Below are positions 1 through 13,403 of a stretch of DNA of 64,000 nt, piece after piece. Source of the stretch: Lingula anatina (Eukaryota > Brachiopoda > Lingulata > Lingulida > Lingulidae); contig NW_019775762.1 in the NCBI RefSeq assembly GCF_001039355.2, positions 62,001 through 126,000 of the forward strand. The letters are read 5' to 3'. The notes below the pieces were generated by a model that worked only from the letters and a program-made list of their open reading frames with translations, did no database searches and was not told the origin of the DNA. The position numbers and the translations under genes are program-made. Each line of letters begins with the position of its first letter. The stretch's first letter is position 1.

Positions 1-523
1 CGGCGCCTCTGAATCTCGAGTCATTTCTTGTCAAATATAGGCCCTACTTGGTCTACACTGAATAATGTCACGTCCATTTGATCAGATCACATGACCAAAC
101 ATTAAACGCTCAACCGAACACGTCTTTTTCATGCTCTGAATAAAATGTTCGTGAAGCCCGTTAAAGATGAAAGCTATGAGCTGACCACCAAAAACCACCA
201 AATCATCTTAACTTTTGTGTCCTTGTCTTATAGCTATTGTTCTACCAAGGGGGTAGTGTCAAATCAAAATGATCTTTATCTCAAGCCAGCGCACACGCTG
301 AAGTATTGGCTCAATTTCCACAGGGCCGTCAACTCCGCTCAAAGTGTGTTTCCATTTACACATAAATACCTTACTGTAACTGGCAACTGTAGTTGAGACG
401 TTCAAAAACAGTTTCTTTTACCTTGAAATATGGCAGTAAATACATAACACAATACAATGTGTGTACCAGTGGTTTCCAGTTGCCAGAATATGCAGCTACC
501 AGGCCTCACAAGGCAATCTTTTC

Positions 524-526
<3 letters not shown>

Positions 527-559
<33 letters not shown>
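527..559. repeat. (GT)n microsatellite
   Basis: Sixteen uninterrupted GT units. Confidence 0.95.
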
Positions 560-561
<2 letters not shown>

Positions 562-1427
562 TGAAGAAGGCTAAATGCCCTTTTTTATAATGCACTGCAA
601 CCAACCTGTCAAAGTTCACTTAATTTTTAGGTCTTTAATTTAGGAAAATATTCGAGTTAAATCTCAATTCAGATGGTTCAAACATTGCGAGGCCGGTAGC
701 TAAGCTTGCAACTGACCATGTTCGCCGGACATAAGTGGTATCTTCTCCAACTTGAATGTTATCTAGGGTACTATCTGTGTCCACCCGAGCGGTCTATTTG
801 GACTGACACTGATAGAGTGACCGTGACATTAAGTGACTACGGCAGTACAGGGAAATGACAATAATTAAGTGACCGTGACCTCTACTGGACAGAGGAGACT
901 GATTGGGTTCCCAACATAGTTGACACAATCAATACAGTTACTACCGCAAGGAACACACTTTACATCTTTACAATAACCCATTTTAATTATCAGCTTGTGT
1001 TTGTACATGTGCGTGGAGAGTTTTGTACATGTCAGTCTTTATTTTAACCAATGCAACCTACTACAAACAAATATGCTCTGAATTACAACGGAAAGCACTC
1101 ATTCAAAGTCCGCAACATTGCGAATAAGAATTTATGACTTTTAGACTTGACAGCTGTGAAAAAGCATGAAATTAATCAAACGTAATGGGTATTCAGCATT
1201 GCGCATTATTTACACTTAAAGTAACCACATCAATATGTTAGTTTTGTCAATTTGGATTTTTCAAATGATATCGGTTTTCAAAATTCAAGCATAGAAGTAG
1301 AGAGAAAAAAGGAGAAACGTAGATGGATGAAAAGCAGGGATGAAGAGGGACACCCTAATTTTCCAACTATTCTACCACTGACGGTTTAAGAAAACAACTT
1401 CGTCATTAGGCGTCTTGATATGATATT

Positions 1428-1595
1428 CAGGCCTGTAGCCGGGGGGGGGGGGGTTGAAGCAACCCACCCCTCCTTTTTGCTGGGAAAAGATCCCCTCTGG
1501 TTAAAATTTTATTAAGGCACATGCAGGTTTCAGGGTAAAAGGTCCACTTTTTCAGAAAAAGAACTCCCATTTTGAAATTGCTGGCTACGGGCCTG
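1428..1595. mobile_element. Short hAT-like MITE, second copy
   Basis: 168 bp with ends CAGGCCTGTAGCC and CTGGCTACGGGCCTG, related to the MITE at 24302-24565, including the G run after the left end. GATAT occurs just outside both ends (1422-1426, with one extra T, and 1596-1600). Confidence 0.65.
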
Positions 1596-4500
1596 GATAT
1601 CGTATCTCTTAGAGCCCAGCGGAAACCTCAGATATAGTGATACATTACTTCCCAGCAGAACGATTTCCAAAATGTTTGCTCGACTTTTTTTTACAAAGCA
1701 ACACTTCCATTCAAACCTGCAATCAAGGTCAATATAGATCGAGCTTACATTTTACTGCTTGAATAAACTTATCTGATAAACACTGGTGTTTTCTCAAAAT
1801 TCAAACAATTATGTGAAATACGATACCACAAACAGTTAAACATGTAACAAACATATTGCCACTGCTTTGATTAGTTAAATTGGATATGAAATCGCTACAT
1901 CAAATTTTGATTAAAATGTAATCATTAAAATGAAATATATCATCCAGAAGCAGAATTCACACAATAGACTCACGTTATTATTATTTATCAATGGGTCACC
2001 AGCTTAAATATCCGAAATATCTTTTTAAAGCCAGGCAATTGTTATGGAGAGGGTTCCTATTACTCTCTACGTACGTACATGTATTGCTAGTCTGCGTAAG
2101 TGATACACACACACAGAAACATGAGTTAGACGGCTGCCGTGATCAAACACGAAGTTACATATGCTCTGTACACAGTCACTTTATACCTATACACATGTTT
2201 TTCAACAAAAAACTGATAAGAACTGTCCCCGTCGATATAAATTCTCAGAAGGGAAGGAGGTGTTGATTTTCAAGACATTCCTTTAATCTGGTCCGGTGTT
2301 TCATTGATTAAAAAAAAAAAAACATTGAAAATGAAAAAAAGAACTAATACACACGGATTTCTTTTATGTATCTATTTGGAAATATATATCAAAAGAGTGT
2401 GGGCAGGATTTGATTAAGAACTGCAGGGGTTGAATGTTCTCCACACAACTGATAGGAAGAGGGGGAATCACGCTGTTTTGTCTAAATAGATACTAGACAC
2501 ATACAAGTAGATAGGTCCGCTGAAGAGGTCAAGCGGTTTTATAACCTGTACATACAAGAAAACGTACTCCGAGTAAAGAACACCACAATAAAAATACCAA
2601 CGTGTACAGAAAAAATCTTGACGTGTATCATTGTTCGTATTGTGAGGTTTGTATCAACAAAATTTTAATAATAAACATTTCATGTGGTTAAATAATCACA
2701 CGCTTACAGTTACTGAAGTTCTGTTACTGCTCTAAAAGAAAAGGAGACTAATTAGTAAGTTCAATTGACTGTAAAATGATGAAATCAATACAAAATACCA
2801 GAACAATTTTATACCCATAACACGAGATCATAGAGTTTCTAAGATACCTTTTGTAAATATTATAGGTATTCATTGTTGACTTGTAGAAGAAGATAAAACA
2901 AAAACAAAAACGCAATCATGCCGTATAACACAGTGGGGTTATACTATATAAGGCCGAGTTGTCACGCACTTCTGCGCAATAAACGAGTGCGCAACATCAG
3001 GACAGCTGGTTCAACTGGACTTCATTGACCACTTCACTCTATACACATGTACTTGTGTTATGTAAGACAAGTCACCAAATATATCGTTCACATTGAATAT
3101 ATTACTATCAATAACGGGGACGCATGAATAATTGAGAAATTATAAAGATGAAGTACGTTCATTTTACTTTTGCAATTCGGTGGCTCAATTACCCCTTAAG
3201 TTAGATCGTTTAAATATAAGTAAATCTACTAATACAACTTACTAACTCCTCTTAGGGCGCGTTCCGTCTAAAGTACCGTTCTCCCGTAGGTCAACAGCGA
3301 CTCTCCAACCTCAACAAACACCAATGAAACTTTGCGCAATAATACCCTAATAAACCCTCGCTTTTAACGCCGATATTGGCTCGAACACCTAATCACTTGC
3401 CCTGAGGTGATTAACAATGATTCTCTTAACGCCTGGCTTTCTGGAAACTGTTGATAAGAGGGTGTAAATACTCCGATGTCTCTGAGCGAGCGGAGCCGTT
3501 TAAAAGCTAGTTAATAGATGTAAACGTACTCACCCGTAGAGCAAAGTATATGTCCGAGTAGCTTATAAGTGGTTAGTCTCTAGCCGCTACTTATATGCTT
3601 GGATATATATGTGAGCGTGCACAGGCTGAAGTATAGGCTATATATATATGAGACCTCTTGATAATGAAAACCAGTCTCGCATAGCTTATCGCGTTTTATT
3701 CAGAACGCATTACGTAACAAGCATTGGCCCTGCTTCAAGTATGGATTATTTTAAATATTACGGTATCGTGAGCAATTTCACCTTGCATATTTAATACAGG
3801 TGCCTTGTTAGACTATGCCCTGTCGTCGTTCGATTGGATACGTGATTGATATTTGCAGTTTCTGCTGTAACCTCTGACCAAATACGGGTGATTTTGCCTC
3901 ACCAAAATAGGGGCTAATGTGAGCAAGTAAAAAGTCCTCAAATAATCTGCTGTTTAATCGACTGAACTGGAGAAATCTTCTATTTAAAATCACGTTCAAT
4001 AAACATTGATATAACATTGATATGGATAATATACATTGTTAAATGCACAAGAACTGCTAGCTGGTTCAAACTGTTAAGTAACAGTTTGCGAAATGTGTTT
4101 AGCGGAGAAATGCAGGTGGTCATGCATAAATAAAGAGCCCTTGATCAAACACAGACAATAAATAATCTAGATACTACACTGAGGCAAACATTCATTGTCT
4201 TGAATAATACTACTGCAATAACGCATATAAATATGAACTAAAATGTGTGTGTCGGAATCGGCGAAAAACTAACGATTTAAGGGTTACACGGCAAGTCCCG
4301 TTATAGATTATTGATAAAGTCATTTAGGACGCGAACAACAATTGCCCACAAACATCAGGAAAACCATTCAAACGGGCCAGACGTATATACAAACAATAAC
4401 CCACGCTCGTGCCAAGCATCAACACATAGCAACATCGCTAAAACAACAGAAGGCAATATAATGCTGCGTCGCGCCACGCGTGTCTCACCTAACGCATTTC

Positions 4501-5933
4501 AGCACAATCGCAGCTCTGCGAAGGTGAATGTTCTGTCACAGTAAATGGAAGAGTAAGGACCTTGAGGTCACATTCGAAAACCATAAAAAAGCTGAAGATA
4601 AATAAGAAGACGTTCAGTAATCAAGTATTGCTAAGTGAGATTCACCCTTAATTTCCTCTCAGGTCCATCAGCGAGCGTACGCTGACACGCACGTGCGTAG
4701 TTTTGATGGTCTGTTAAATACATGCAACCCACGCAGTGTATATAAAAATGCTGACAACGTCTATATCTGTCCATATAATGCCACATATAATGGGTACAAA
4801 ACATATCAAAGCTAGCTGCGCATCAATTGTATTTAGACAAACACATTATTGTTGGCAAGCTACAGTACAATTTTACCGGGAACATACAGAAGTGCGCATA
4901 TCGGACAGAGATAATTGATTTAGGTCTGTAAATGGGAATTAACAGAGGCCAAAGACAATTGACACACCTCCAAAGTGAATTATATGCTTGAACGCTGAAT
5001 CACTGCACATCAGCGAAAAACTGCACATTAAAGGGATAACAACAGTTCGTATGAAATTCACATTTCCCAATAAATACATTGCAAACAACTCATAGAAATA
5101 AAATTAAATATATTTTACCACCAAATCGGCGGTTAACATAATTATTCTGGAATTTGTGCTTACCATCACATCACGTGACCTCCATGGATGGCTACACTCT
5201 GTAATAATCTCTCAAGAAAATATTACAAAAAGCCAAACTTTTTAGAAAAAAAAACAGGGACTAACTTTGAATGTCGGAATGGATTCATTAACATTGGTAA
5301 GTACATGTGTGAGAAAATTGTCCTTTACCCCAGGGAAATCCATGTTTTGGCCAAAATGAACAGTTGTTATCCTTTTAAGCGAAACGAATATAAAAGGCTC
5401 GCTCTAGAGACGAATCGCTGACCAAACCAACATTAAGGGTTAAGATCCATTGTTTAAGAGGAAAATAGTGATTGGAAAGTAAAAAGACAAAATCCTGGAT
5501 CGCAACATTCTTACATAGATAAAACAAAACAATACTACAACCAAGTTTTCAAAATAATCGAATATATAGTTCTTTTGCCAGAAAAAAAAGATTAAAATCA
5601 GAGACCGATGTTACTAGTACGTGTACAGAACTACGTCTGTCACGGAAACATTTTCCTAACGAGATACACCATTTAAGAGGGTTTTCATGCCAACTTCCTC
5701 CATCATTGCCAAATTGCTTTTAGGTGAAAAAAATAAAGTAAAGTAACTCCTACACCTAATTACTTTATCCTGGAGAATACTTACATAAGTAATCTTCATA
5801 TGGCGTGTGGCACACTTTATACCATATTCCTACATGATATGTCACCGACGGTATTCACCCGCCTACTGGTAACTGTGCCTTAAGAACCAAGTTACAGGCA
5901 TTAACAGCATTAACTGACCAAGGACCCAGTATA

Positions 5934-6160
5934 AGACCCCATTCCCATTGATTTTAGATCGATCTATAACTGTGGGGAGTCTCACTAGATTACTGTCAGC
6001 TTAGCCGGTTTAAGCGTCTGTCCCGCCTACTACAAGCTGTAAGGGGGTAATTAACTATGGTGTGCGCTCGGCTGACTGCAATTTAGCGTGAACCCCCCGG
6101 GAGTTAGGTCGATCTAAATCTTAATCACTGGATCGATCTAAATCTCTGGGAATACACCCT
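5934..6160. mobile_element. Palindromic MITE family, copy 1
   Basis: Ends GACCCCATTCCCA and TGGGAATACACCC with GATCGATCTAAATC-like subterminal repeats and an inner inverted pair (AAGCTGTAAGGGGGTAATTA). TAA-type sequence flanks it. Related to copies at 7241, 9282, 40009 and 40673. Confidence 0.7.
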
Positions 6161-6304
6161 AAGATAACCCGTTAACATTGCACAGAGCGTTGCATCGTTC
6201 TCGATGTAATTCTCTTTTGTGCAGCCATATAATACTCCATGTTTTCCCCTACGATATAGATGATAGAAGAGTGATTGTTTCGTTGTCTATCCTGAATATG
6301 TTCA

Positions 6305-6320
6305 CCCCCCCCCCCCCCCC
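6305..6320. repeat. Poly-C run
   Basis: Sixteen C in a row; length is liable to sequencing error. Confidence 0.9.
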
Positions 6321-6427
6321 GCGCTTATTACAAGTCTACAAACATGAGCTAAACTGGTTTACAATTCTGAAATGCCATCACATAAACAAATCAGTTTTCT
6401 GAGAGAAGTTAGAGGCATAAAATGTAC

Positions 6428-6645
6428 TAAATGACCGTGAACAATGTTTTGTAGACCAAGTCAATGCGCTCTAGCTCCACGGGGACTCTCGCTGAATGCA
6501 ATCAGATAATTAGACTAACACGTCTCCTCCTGGCGTCGAGTAGAATATGGAAAGCTGGATAATCCGATTACATTCAGCGAAAGTCCCCGTGAAGTGAGTG
6601 CGCATTAGCTAGATCTACAAAATCCATTGTGAACGGCCCTATTTA
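6428..6645. mobile_element. Small foldback element
   Basis: Imperfect inverted arms of about 85 bp: ACCGTGAACAATG, GTAGA, AATGCGC and CACGGGGACT with CGCTGAATG on the left recur inverted on the right. Ends lie in TAAAT/ATTTA. No coding sequence. Confidence 0.65.
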
Positions 6646-7240
6646 CTGATTCAAACCACTGAGACTGACAACAGTTTTCTGGCCAAAACGCGAAGCCACA
6701 AAGTGCAATTGCTAAACCACGGCTTGGCTTGCACTTGAGCGCTTACAAGGCACTTTATTGAGCTATTCTACATGTAAAGTCCGTCATTGCGTGGTAACGT
6801 ATGTGTCAAGCACCGCGGAGTACAAATTGTTTACGTCAAATAAAGAATTGCACTGGATTAACATCAACATTTACAGTATGATTCTGGTTAAACAAAACAA
6901 AAACATGAACAGAGCTTTTTTTTGACCGACTTCTTTGTGGCCTGTCTTTAATCGCTGATAGGAAACGTAGTCAGTAAGCAGAAAACAAATTTATTCAAGG
7001 TCACAATTCAAGATCTGTTTAACATTTCCACAATCACCGTTTTACCACGTTCGAGAAATACTTCCGCGCTGTCCAAAATGTCATCAGTAACCGAGCGTCT
7101 GAGACACGAGTAAACAGTCATTAAGTCTTAGTAGGTTTTGACTGATTGATTGCCTTATAGTTTGATCAGCCGCCACTTAAAGAGAGAGCTCCCCACAAAT
7201 GTTTGCGATATGATTGTCCTGCTGCGTGGAGTCTACACTA

Positions 7241-7498
7241 GGACTGGATTCCCATACCTAGATCGAACTAACAGGATCGATCCATCTCCAATGGTTTTCT
7301 CACTAAATTGCTTTCAGCTTAAGCAGCTTAGATGTCTGGCACGCCTACTGAAGCTGTTAAACGATAGTTCATTACCCCTGGCAGCTTCAGTGGGTGCGAC
7401 AGACATCTAAGCCGCTAAAGTTGATTGCAATTTAGCGAGAATCCCCTCAGAGTTAGATCGATCCACAGTTAGTACGATACGGTTTGGGAATGGGCCCT
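7241..7498. mobile_element. Palindromic MITE family, copy 2
   Basis: Ends GGACTGGATTCCCA and TGGGAATGGGCCC. The centre is an inverted pair around TTAAACGATAGTTC (GACATCTAAGC arms). Flanked by TA. Confidence 0.7.
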
Positions 7499-10400
7499 AA
7501 AACAGGTATAACGGCCACGTCAGTACACATCATAGCGGACTTTGGATACAAACTTCTAAATAGCGTTACACTTTTAAAAAGCTGACATTATGGTGGTAAC
7601 TCACTTAATTCGAACAAAACTGTTGCACTTTATTCCTTAGCACAACGATTTCAGGTAATACTTGACACTGGTACAATGACATAAGTGATTTTTAACAAGA
7701 GAGACTGGATCTTGTCAGAAAATACGTTCTTATTAGTGACTCAAAGCAATAATAGTTGAGGAAATAAAATATCGTAAAATGCGACATGTCTGGAATGTGT
7801 TAGTTATCGCAGTGGTAATTTCTATATTCAGATCAGTTATGCGACACAGGTTGAAATATCAGGTTACAAACACAAATCTTAAATATCAGGTTTGGAAATG
7901 TCATTAAAGTATCGCACTTGTTCTTGTCACCGAGTTTGGTAATTCCGATATGGTACCTTTACGTGTTCACCAAATCATACGAGTATATTGAGTACTCCAT
8001 GGAAAAGCAGTTGAAATAAAGACAGAATTTGCTAATTTATTTTCAAATGCCCAAAATAACTCTAAACAAAGCTGTGTGGCAAGATAAAGTGTTTTTCTTG
8101 CAGAAAAAAAATGAATGGAACCAAAGAGAAAGGATCACCATCTCTTCAATAGAACTCACCACTACCATTTTGTCATCACATTTATTGCGCAATTCGAACT
8201 AAAATTACGTTGAAGCGTTTTCTTAAGTGTATTTATTAGTTAAACTGACAAGCTGGGGTCCTTGACATTAACGTGTGTACAATGCCAGTTACCATGTTAA
8301 ACCGACCACTTCAGCCTCATGCCAAAGACTGTATTTATAGCCAAACACATAAATGTAAACGTCTTAATATGGGAATATAGCACTGATAACCTGTTATTTT
8401 GACAGGTGAGTATGAATATTAGATAAGCGATGGCCAAGACTATGAAGACACAGAGAGGGCAACTCGGGTTACTTCCAAACAAACAATGATTATATCAGGA
8501 ATCTTTCAGAAAAGTGGCAAAAATAGAATCTCATATACTGTGGCCGAGTACTTGACAATGAGAAAGTGTGAACAAGCGGGGAGAAAACCAATACAATTAG
8601 AAGATATCGAAAGAATTGGGGTTTTATTTTCCGTATTGCGACAAATAAAAGATTCCGGTTAAGATAATTTTATTATTTCAACCAGCTGAAATATGCAAAT
8701 CCTAAGACAAAATATGCCTACCTGAATGCCTACTGAAAATGATTTTGCCTTAAGTCGTGGTCTTTTATGCTAAGTGATATTTTTTCTTCGCGTGTCCGCT
8801 TTTCTCAATGATGCCTTTATTAAAATACATGCGTCAGTTATCAGTAATGTCCATAAGTCAAACCACGGTCATTTTAACGTGCCACTATGTGCAAACAAAT
8901 CTCGACAAAGTTAACTTACTTTAAAAAACTGGGTTCTCTATATAATCTTGTAAGAATAAAACGTTTTATCCGCCCAAGATATAAAAGATTAGGGAGGGCC
9001 TGGTATAGGATATCATACGTAGACGTCATTAGCGATTATCATCGGACGTAGCAAAAGGTGTGGAGAGGTGTGTGGCTTTGTATCCAGTAACTAGCAGTCG
9101 TGCGTTACCTGCCTTGTGTCGCTCCGTTTTAAGACGGTGGTCTTTATCTTCGGACTTGTCTAACTGACCGGAAAACTTCCACGCACCTCTCCAACCATAA
9201 ATATGATGACACTAGTGTCTCAAACAGTGGCCAAGCACGAGACATGCGGTTATTTTGTCTGTTATTTTTATATTCCACTTAGACCCCATTTCCAGAGATT
9301 AGATCGACCTACTTTAGATCGACCTAACTCCCTGGGGGTTCACGCTAAATAGCTGTCAGCCGGGCGGACACGAAAGTTAATTACCCCCTTACAGCTTGTA
9401 GTAGGCGGGACGGACATTTAAGCCGGATTATCTGACAGTAATCTAGTGAGACTCCCCACGGGGATAGATCGATCTAAATGTCTGGGAACACGCCCTTAGA
9501 GTACTACATGTACCTAGTGGTTAGACGTACTTAGCGAAATACACCATACCCAGCGTGTGTATGCTAGTTTAACAACAAGATAATGGCCATTTAACGCGTG
9601 TTCTCTGTGGGCTGGGCGTGATGGTACTAGAGAAAAACTAAGTGGTTGACTGGACATTCATGTCCGTGACTGATATAAAGCTCTCTCTCGTGATCAAGGT
9701 CATTTCTGTTGAAAAAAATGCAACAGGAGAACATTATGTTATTTAGCTCGAACACAAGACTGTATCCGCCGATACAAGAAGTAACGGGGGGTGGGGGGGA
9801 TACTCAAAAGTGAAAATGTATGAAATTAAGTGCCTTACAGTATTCAACATCATCAAAAATGTCCATCAGTTTTTAATAAAGAAAATGTCTAAAGATCGTT
9901 ATTTGAACCCAACAAAACATTGTGAAACCTACACGTTAACCTGGGCGAAGGCCTTCATCAGACGAAGTAGATGTTACTAATTGAACGCTAGGTTTAATTA
10001 TATTCATAATGAGATTAAACCGTCGCATGGGAAATAATCGCCAATGGACAAGAGGGAAAAAAAGGACACCTATGAAATATTGATAGACAGATCTGGGAAA
10101 GTCTGACAATATATATACCAGTAGAAGATACTAGCTCTGTAAACGGGCTTTTTTCATACAGTTGTTCTGAATGTTATGCAATTTAAATAATGTCTGCAGC
10201 AGCTCAATTTACAGCTGAATTATAAACCGCTGAAACTGCATACGATGAACAACTTAACTCTCTCGGAAGTTAACTAGAAGTGCCTGCGTGTGTGTGCGCG
10301 TACGCGTGCGCATGTTTGATGTTTTGATCAATCAGATGAGAGATTACCAAAGATGTTGTGCACAGACATGACAGTAGGATAAACAAAATCTAACGGGAAG

Positions 10401-11004
10401 AACTGAATTTCAGACGTAATATTAAAAAACGATCGTTTAAGTTGACGATTTATTCTCACGCATCTAAGCCAATTAATGGAGCGTGATCTTTCATAAACAA
10501 TGCCGGATTAATAACCTTGGCACGCTCACATTTTTCATAATGCAACACGGGTAGAAAAAAAAACACAGATTTTAAGAAACAGATGTGAATGCCCTACAAG
10601 GAATCTCGGCGGCTAAGGGGATTCTGTCAAATAAATTTGCACAGAAACGAAAAGGGAGGCCTAAATTTCATGTTAATCCAGAGAGTGGAATTTGGATGTT
10701 GTTAATTTGAAAAGCCAGAGCCTATGACTTAGGAGTCCAGATAGCTGTACCCAAACCCATCCTAGTGTCCAAGCACAGACGTTTTCCCTCACTGCTTTTT
10801 TTTTATCAACAACGGGCTAGTGAGTTTAAAATGACATATTTGCAAGTGATGGACAACTTGAATACTGAAATACTAACGCCATGTACTGACATGCAGGGGA
10901 CTTCCGAGAAAAACATACACAATACCTAAATTATTTCCCTGTCATGAGAGACTACCAGATGTTCATGTCCACAGTAATAACCCCGGGGTAAATAATGCAC
11001 TTAC
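7499..11004. other. Non-coding stretch, MITE copy 3 aside
   Basis: No gene recognised. It would be intronic if the candidate exon at 11005-11220 is real. Contains GAAGGCCTTCATCAGACGAA at about 9947, a short palindromic stretch of a type seen near animal repeats; not assigned. Confidence 0.5.
9282..9495. mobile_element. Palindromic MITE family, copy 3
   Basis: Nearly the reverse complement of copy 1 (GATCGACCTAACTCCC, GCTTGTAGTAGGCGGGACGG). Ends GACCCCATTTCCAGA and TCTGGGAACACGCCC with TTA on both sides. Confidence 0.7.
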
Positions 11005-11220
11005 CTCAGTCTTCACTACAGCGGAGAGTAAACCAGTGGTGTAATATACAAGGAATCCCCGTCATAACAACCCACGGAGTCATTTAGGGTGCTAGAAAGC
11101 TTCCACACACTGTCCCTGGGCAATGTATAGCCTTGGAGCGAAGCTGTTATAGTGTGCCTAACTATGTGATATCCGGAGCGTTAGGGTCAGTTGGCCGTTT
11201 CCCGTTGGTCACTCACTCAG
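11005..11220 (-). other. Candidate TATA-driven first (non-coding) exon, minus strand
   Basis: On the minus strand a TATA-like CTATATAAC (11241-11249) is followed after about 25-30 bp by roughly 210 bp of moderately CpG-rich sequence ending ACTGAG, then the strong donor GTAAGTGC just below 11005. ATGs in it open only short frames that stop at or before the donor, so it would be 5' UTR. No coding exons for such a gene were recognised in 1-11000. Confidence 0.35.
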
Positions 11221-11240
11221 TGAATCATGTGCTGTGGTCG

Positions 11241-11249
11241 GTTATATAG
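11241..11249 (-). promoter_or_regulatory. TATA-like box ahead of candidate first exon
   Basis: CTATATAAC on the minus strand, placed about 30 bp before the presumed start of the 11005-11220 exon. Supported only by motif and position. Confidence 0.3.
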
Positions 11250-12215
11250 GTCAACGTGGCACGGTCATTGCCTCAATAGCACCGCACTGGGCACCGTAAA
11301 TAACCACAGGTTAACCCTCCGCCGTATCTTATCAACCCCTTAAAGTTATGTCATCGGTGTCTCAGCAAACGGTGACACTTTCACAGGGCAGCGACCGGTC
11401 AGTATTGAGCTGAACGCGGCATCGAGTGACCGAGGCGTTTTAACGTAGCGGTATGTTTAATGGATTAAGTAGCGTTCGGCGCGGGACGCTCTCAGCACAG
11501 TGAGGCACACACAATCTGTACTAACAATACTAAACGCGCCAGCAGCTGGCCGGGGCTAGGTCGATGACGTAATATGTGCGTGTTTACGTACCGTTTACCT
11601 GTGGACACAGACATACATTTGTATGTATTGAGATGTGCACAGCTGAATGTTGGGGTATTTTAACAAAATGAAACAGCGGGTGGTAAATCAATCCCCGGGG
11701 ATAGCATTTAGACCCTGGGGATTTAGGCAAGGGGAATGCATATCGCCTTTTTTCGTATGTCACCAGTTCCCGCTGTTTGACTGAAGTCGGCAAATAGACA
11801 AAAGTATAGCTGCTACCATTACTCGTAAATAATTTTGTCATCTCACTCAGATTATAATTTCATCGTTTCGTCAATAACATACTTGATACAAGTACATCCA
11901 AAACATTGTTGAACAAAGATTCTGATAAAGCTAATGACTAGGAACATTTTGCAAACTTAATTCGTCACAACAAAATATGAAATGGTAAATAATTTACCCT
12001 AGTATACCATCCAGTTTACAAAGGATCTTTAAGTAAACCAGTATAAACAATTAGTTGTGTGTGGACCCATACCTAACCCCGGTTCTAGGTAATGCTCAAT
12101 TCACAAGAACTGATATATTTTGGTTTCAACAGTTGCTGCACATTTTCTATGGTTTGATCTGAATCAGGGTCACTGCAAGTGAAACTGAGTAAAATAAATA
12201 CGGTGTGTTTTTAAA

Positions 12216-13402
12216 CTAAGATCTAATAAACAGAAAGATTGGACAGCGGCATTTTCCCTTTGACCAGACGTTCGTACGGGTAAACATTGCTCTATTGTTC
12301 CCCTTAAGTTGTTTTGATAGCCGGGCTTAATTTTAATCCCCATTGTACCTAACCCGTGTTTAGCGAATAGCGTGATTTCTCGTGCATTCTCGCGGACGCC
12401 ACATCGTCGTCAAGTAGATCCGCCATATTGGATAAGCAGTGGCACGTGGAGTTATTTTATTAAAAAGTTCTAAAGATGTACAGTTTGTTTACATTTCGTA
12501 GTTGTCTTAATACTTTATATTCAGAGGAGGCAATACCCAATAGCGCACTACCTGTAACAACAGCTGCCATTTTATAGAAATTGACTCAATTTGGAGATAT
12601 AGCCGGAAACGTGACGAGATCATCAACGTAACAGATAGTGATATTCGATGCCGTTTTGGACAATAAGGTCATGCTAATCACTGGGAGAAACTGAATGGTG
12701 AAGCTACACCAAAACAGAAACTTGATCTATTATGCCTGTTTGTAAAACTTCGTCACTATTAGCGGTCATTCTTTTAGAGCATAATCAATTCAAATTCACC
12801 AGAATATTCGTAGCAAATCGGTGAAACAAAAAGGACTGAAAAAAAAAAATCCTTTAAGAAAAGTAGTTTTTAATTTCACTTTCACAAACACTAATTTGGG
12901 TACCTACTTCATAATGATAGTGAAAGGTAAGACACATCTTTATACTGACAATCAAATAAAAGTAAACTCGTTTTTTCAAATTTTTAGAACACATGCAATA
13001 TAGTTTCCTTGCGACTTCATAATCATGCACATATTTTTAAACTCTGCAAAATCTGTTTTGAAACATATGCCTTTTGAACATCTTCCACAGAATGTATTGG
13101 AAGAATAATATGTGTAACAATTTTGTTTTCCATCTCACTAAAAATGACTAAATAAAATATGATTGCTAAAAAATATCAATAGGCCCTATTTCATCAGATT
13201 TAGCATTTAAAACTGATCATTCATTTCCGGCTGATAAAGTAACATAATACAAGTCATATTCTGTTCATAAGCATTTTATTATAGATTTAATAAGGCACAG
13301 ATATTGAAATGCAAATAAAAATGTTAACACCTTTAGATACCACTGACTGTTACACAATCACAACAGATAGGTAATTTATTTAGGAGTACTAGTTTCACAT
13401 GA
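12216..13402. repeat. 1.18-kb repeat, copy 1
   Basis: Starts CTAAGATCTAATAAACAG and ends ...GTTTCACATGA against the N at 13403. Nearly identical to 14595-15772 and 16617-17791 apart from small indels. No coding content or TG..CA ends recognised; family unknown. Confidence 0.88.
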
Positions 13403-13403
13403 N

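Larger units (their letters stand above)
1..5933. other. Non-coding flank
   Basis: AT-rich unique sequence. Apart from the GT microsatellite at 527-559 and the MITE at 1428-1595, I see no gene or RNA. Short open frames lack recognisable domains. Confidence 0.6.

Noticed and set aside
2942-2952. TATATAAGG-like sequence as a promoter
   Set aside because: No exon, donor or coding frame follows at a useful distance in either direction; AT-rich DNA makes this expected by chance.
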